This document shows positions 30,576 to 33,578 of a DNA stretch of 33,578 nucleotides, piece by piece; the first letter of the stretch is position 1, and each line of letters opens with the position of its first letter. The notes below the pieces were generated by a model. The model searched no databases. It saw only the letters and a list, made by a program, of their open reading frames with translations, and was not told the origin of the DNA. This DNA comes from Eubacterium sp. TM05-53 (GTDB lineage: Bacteria; Bacillota_I; Bacilli_A; Erysipelotrichales; Erysipelotrichaceae): contig NZ_QSPK01000026.1 of NCBI RefSeq assembly GCF_003436425.1, positions 1 to 33,578 on the forward strand. The letters are read 5' to 3'. The translations under genes and the position numbers were made by a program.

Positions 30576-32639
30576 AAGAAATATTTTACTTTGGATTACA
30601 CGCAGTTTTTAACGGGTGTTGAAAAGTCATATATTGAAGATCATGGTAGTATTCGAATTGGCTTTTTAGATAATGATCCAGTTGTCTTTTCTATGGATCA
30701 AAGGAGTGGTCAGCTTAGTGGTATACTCACTGAATATATCTCTTATGCCAGGGATTGTTTGGGCAATCATACGTTAGATTTTGATATAGTGGCGTTTGAT
30801 GATTACGACAAAATGATCAAAGCGTTACAGAATCATAAGATTGATGTGATTTATTATGCGAGTCGAAATCCTGATTTTGCCGAACAAAACAATTATGCAC
30901 TTACCAACACGGCTTGGACGTATAGTTTAATGGCGGTTACGGACAAGGAAAATTTTAATGAGGATGAAGTATATACAGTGGTTGTACCAAAGAACAAAGT
31001 CGCTTTGAAGCAGCATATTGCATATAGTTATCCGCAATGGAATTTGTTGGATTGTGAAACGATGGATGAAGCTTCAGAAATGGTTGTGGATGGAAAAGCC
31101 GATTGTTTCATCATGGGTACAAGTCAGGCTTTGTTGTTTGATAATTATAAGAATTTAAAGAGTATTCCTCTGACAAAAACGATGGAGGGTTGTTTTGCGG
31201 TTAAAGATGGTGATGCAACACTTTTATCCATATTGAATAAGACGATAAAGGCTATGCCTTCAGATATGTTGACCAGTGCGATTGCGATGTATGAGAGTAC
31301 GGCTGATAAAGTTACGTTTTATGAATTTTTAAAAGATAATTTGAAAGTGGTTCTGGTCTTAGCGCAATGCATAATAATTATTATTCTTGTACTTCTACAA
31401 AGGGCTAGAATCGCATCCGAGAATACGAAAAAGTTAAATGATAAACTTGAGATTGCACTTAAGAAGGCGGAGGATGCTAGTCTTGCGAAAACACAGTTTT
31501 TGCATAACATGTCGCATGATATTCGTACGCCTATGAATGCGATTTTGGGATATTCAAAACTTATGGAGGATGAATTAGAGGGCAATGAATCTTCTAAGGT
31601 TTCAGAGTATTTAAAGAAACTTCAAAAGTCTGGTAGTGTTCTTTTGTCCATTATTAATAATGTATTAGACATGGCTCGAATTGAGAGTGGTCATATGGAA
31701 GTGGATGAAAACTATGCGAATATTGAGGATATAAGAAAAAGATTGTTTGACATGTTTGAGGATGAGGCGAAGAAAAAGAATATTGATGTAAAGTACACTT
31801 TAAATATTGAGCATAAACATGTCATGGCGGATGTGACAAAGGTGGAGGAAATATTCGTAAATATATTAAGTAATGCCCTAAAATATACGCCTTCAAATGG
31901 ACAAATCAAGGTAAACGTTGATGAATTAGAATGTGATGAACCTGGATATATGGTTGTTCGTACAGACATTACGGATACGGGTATTGGTATGAGCCAAGAA
32001 TATTTGGATAAGATTTTTGAATCGTTTTCAAGAGAAAGAACAACTACAACTAGTAAAATTAATGGTACTGGTTTAGGCATGGCCATTGTTAAGAAGTATG
32101 TGGACCTTCTTGGTGGAACGATTGATGTAAAGAGTGAACTTGGTAAGGGTAGTACGTTTATTGTCACATTGAAATATAAGATTGCGGATAAAAGATATTA
32201 TTTGAGTGCAAAAGATGAAAATGTTACTGTAGATCATACAAGTCTTAAAGGCAAGCATATTCTGTTGGCGGAAGACAATGATTTAAATGCCGAGATTGCG
32301 ATGACCATCTTAGAACATGCAGGACTTCAAGTAGATTGTGTAGAGAATGGTGTTGAGTGTGTGAATCGAATTATTGGAAAACCAGCAGGAACATATGACT
32401 TAATTCTAATGGATATTCAAATGCCAAAAATGGATGGGTATAAAGCTACAAAAGAAATTCGAAGCTTAAAAGACAAATCAAAAGCATGCATACCTATTGT
32501 GGCGATGACGGCCAATGCGTTTGAAGAGGATAAGAAAAAAGCCTTTGATGCAGGTATGGATGGTCATATAGCAAAGCCTATCAATATTGAAGATTTGTTT
32601 GTGGTATTAACGGATATTATAAATAAACACAAGAGCTAG
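30576..32639 (+). pseudogene. Hybrid sensor kinase, C-terminal fragment (second binding domain, kinase, receiver)
   Basis: It continues in frame from the stop at 30573-30575. Parts in order, numbered on the joined protein of 933 codons: second solute-binding domain (about 255-490), membrane segment (about 505-525), HisKA with the phospho-accepting His560 in N-M-S-H-D-I-R-T-P, HATPase with N-I-L-S-N-A-L-K-Y, D-T-G-I-G-M and G-T-G-L-G-M-A, and a receiver with Asp859 in L-M-D-I-Q-M-P-K-M-D-G. All catalytic motifs are intact. No usable Shine-Dalgarno precedes the TTG at 30591, so without read-through it would be poorly made and lack a signal peptide. The joined protein would sense an amino-acid-like ligand and relay phosphate. 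Confidence 0.85.
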
Positions 32640-32662
32640 AGTGTATCTCATTTACATTAAGG

Positions 32663-32767
32663 AATGAAGAAAATCAGGATCGTATGAAGCTACGTACAAT
32701 TGAGATGGCAAAGTTAGATGTAAATAAGCCGCTTGAAGACATGAATGAACAGAAAACGATGATTTAA
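32663..32767 (+). pseudogene. Short coding remnant, possibly of the Rpn/PD-(D/E)XK transposase type
   Basis: An open stretch N-E-E-N-Q-D-R-M-K-L-R-T-I-E-M-A ending at TAA 32767 has no start and no upstream extension. It lies in a different frame from the coiled-coil gene that follows. Charge pattern and place suggest the middle of a decayed protein whose tail is the next gene. Weak support. Confidence 0.3.
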
Positions 32768-32774
32768 CAAAGGA

Positions 32775-33161
32775 ATGGATGATAGAGAAGGATGGGTGAA
32801 CAAAATGTTAGAGAAGCATGTAGAAACAAGATCGGATGATTATTGGAAGAAAATAATAGAAGATTTTCAAAAAATACATGAAAATGAAGAGCGAATGGAA
32901 CGACAACTTGAACTTGAAGAGATTCAAAGACTAAAAGAAGAAATTAGAAAAACAAAAGAAGAGGCTAGAAAATTACAAGAAGAGGCTCGAAAATTACAAG
33001 AAGCCAATAAACATGTTGAAGATGCGGATAGACAAATTGAGCAGATGAATCAAGTAATGAAACTAGGGATTAAAGCGATGCTAGCAAATGGGATGAGTTT
33101 AGAGTTTATTTCTAAGTCATTGTCAAAGAGTGAAGATGAGATTAGGGAGTTGTTGAAATAG
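32775..33161 (+). CDS. Coiled-coil protein, probable C-terminal remnant of an Rpn/PD-(D/E)XK-type protein
   Basis: 128 residues with a charged coiled coil from about 40 to 90 (E-E-I-R-K-T-K-E-E-A-R-K-L-Q repeated). The DNA holds a 21-bp tandem unit (about 32958-32999) coding one heptad each. The end, M-L-A-N-G-M-S-L-E-F-I-S-K-S-L-S-K-S-E-D-E-I-R-E-L, resembles the tail of Rpn-family and PD-(D/E)XK nuclease transposase-like proteins. No nuclease core is present. AAGGA lies too close to ATG 32775; ATG 32805 may be the start if it is translated. The 134 nt before it (32640-32774) hold the remnant above. Function unknown. Confidence 0.5.
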   Translation: MDDREGWVNKMLEKHVETRSDDYWKKIIEDFQKIHENEERMERQLELEEIQRLKEEIRKTKEEARKLQEEARKLQEANKHVEDADRQIEQMNQVMKLGIKAMLANGMSLEFISKSLSKSEDEIRELLK

Positions 33162-33199
33162 TCATTTTCTAGAAATGTAAAAAGTGAAGATGATAATTG

Positions 33200-33226
33200 A
33201 GTCGCCTATAATATGGCGGCTTTTTT
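33200..33226 (+). terminator. Terminator after the coiled-coil gene
   Basis: AGTCGCC 33200-33206, loop TATAATAT, GGCGGCT 33215-33221, then a T-run to 33226; one G-U pair. Confidence 0.85.
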
Positions 33227-33256
33227 GTGTATAATTTAAGAAAGAAATTTAGGAAT

Positions 33257-33544
33257 ATGATAAGTAGAAAAAGAATATTGGGGTTTGCGATTGGTAAAAT
33301 GTTGCGCCAGGATGGTTGGGCTGAGAAGTATGATCCTAAGAATCAGTTTCATGTGAATCAATATGATTATACGAGCTGCAAAGATTATTTGTCTGCTTTA
33401 CGTGAGAAGTGGCAAGATTATGAGGATCCTGAATGTGAGCTTGAAGAGTATGTGAATGTCAATAATTACTCGAATTATGATGATTATGCCTATGATGTAG
33501 ATGTGTATAGAACTCGATTAGATGTTGATTGCCAAATTAATTGA
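33257..33544 (+). CDS. Hypothetical protein rich in Tyr, Asp and Asn
   Basis: 95 residues from ATG 33257 (a GTG at 33227 would add ten residues and start inside the terminator tail). Basic N-terminus M-I-S-R-K-R-I-L-G-F, then an increasingly acidic, aromatic half with N-V-N-N-Y-S-N-Y-D-D-Y-A-Y-D-V-D-V-Y. I recognise no domain. TATAAT at 33230-33235 could be a -10 box, but no fitting -35 is seen, and AGGA is only 2 nt before the ATG. Unsure whether it is a complete gene. Confidence 0.45.
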   Translation: MISRKRILGFAIGKMLRQDGWAEKYDPKNQFHVNQYDYTSCKDYLSALREKWQDYEDPECELEEYVNVNNYSNYDDYAYDVDVYRTRLDVDCQIN

Positions 33545-33578
33545 ATATGAAAACCAATAATCTAATCACATTAAATGA

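Noticed and set aside
32958..33000. Tandem 21-bp units as a CRISPR or other repeat array
   Set aside because: Only two units, in frame with a coiled coil, and no spacers.

Overview
This window reads as chromosome from a low-GC Gram-positive bacterium (Bacillota). A gut-type Erysipelotrichia or Clostridia relative is most likely. The grounds are AT-rich sequence, strong AGGAGG-type ribosome binding sites, short intergenic gaps, many U-tailed terminators, a type III glutamine synthetase, an ANTAR regulator next to glnA, a macrodomain-linked sirtuin and an ECF S component. The assignment is inferred from gene content; no rRNA or tRNA gene was seen.

Layout. 1-550: 3' part of a YoaP-like acetyltransferase. 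614-2867: thiamine salvage operon (TPP riboswitch, terminator, a second structured leader, thiW-thiM-thiE). 2894-4292: membrane diguanylate cyclase. 4350-9400: an HxlR regulator divergent from a probable operon (flavin-type oxidase/ferredoxin fusion, two-gene glycine-betaine-type ABC importer, zinc macrodomain, macrodomain-linked sirtuin with a frameshift). 9406-10963 (minus): HU, a Nudix hydrolase and an ECF S component. 10964-11498: no convincing gene, but two promoters, a tiny two-hairpin RNA and interleaved palindromes. 11499-22308 (minus): a nitrogen-assimilation block glnN-asnB-gltB-gltD, then htrA; gltD carries two lesions. 22329-25900 (plus): glnA, ANTAR regulator, ybaK and a GH13 glycosidase. 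25933-27908: GH101-like/DUF5696-type protein and a small lipoprotein. 27909-29566: IS110-family element with a structured non-coding flank. 29619-32639: short leader RNA with terminator, then a BvgS-like hybrid sensor kinase cut by an in-frame stop. 32640-33578: remnant of a coiled-coil or Rpn-type protein and a small unknown gene.

How the parts work together. glnN and glnA make glutamine, asnB and gltB use it, and gltD should supply electrons to gltB. The ANTAR protein encoded after glnA is an RNA-binding antiterminator type. The glnN leader holds a hairpin with an A1/G4 hexaloop that is mutually exclusive with an intrinsic terminator. This makes a local antitermination circuit plausible. 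Similar A1/G4 hexaloop hairpins occur in the thiW leader and in the tiny RNA at 11350-11408.

A recurring oddity is single-base damage in otherwise well-conserved genes: sirtuin (A5 run), gltD (A7 run plus Trp to amber), sensor kinase (in-frame ochre) and probably the first gene. Either the sequence has indel and substitution errors, or this strain is losing functions. The sequence alone cannot decide.
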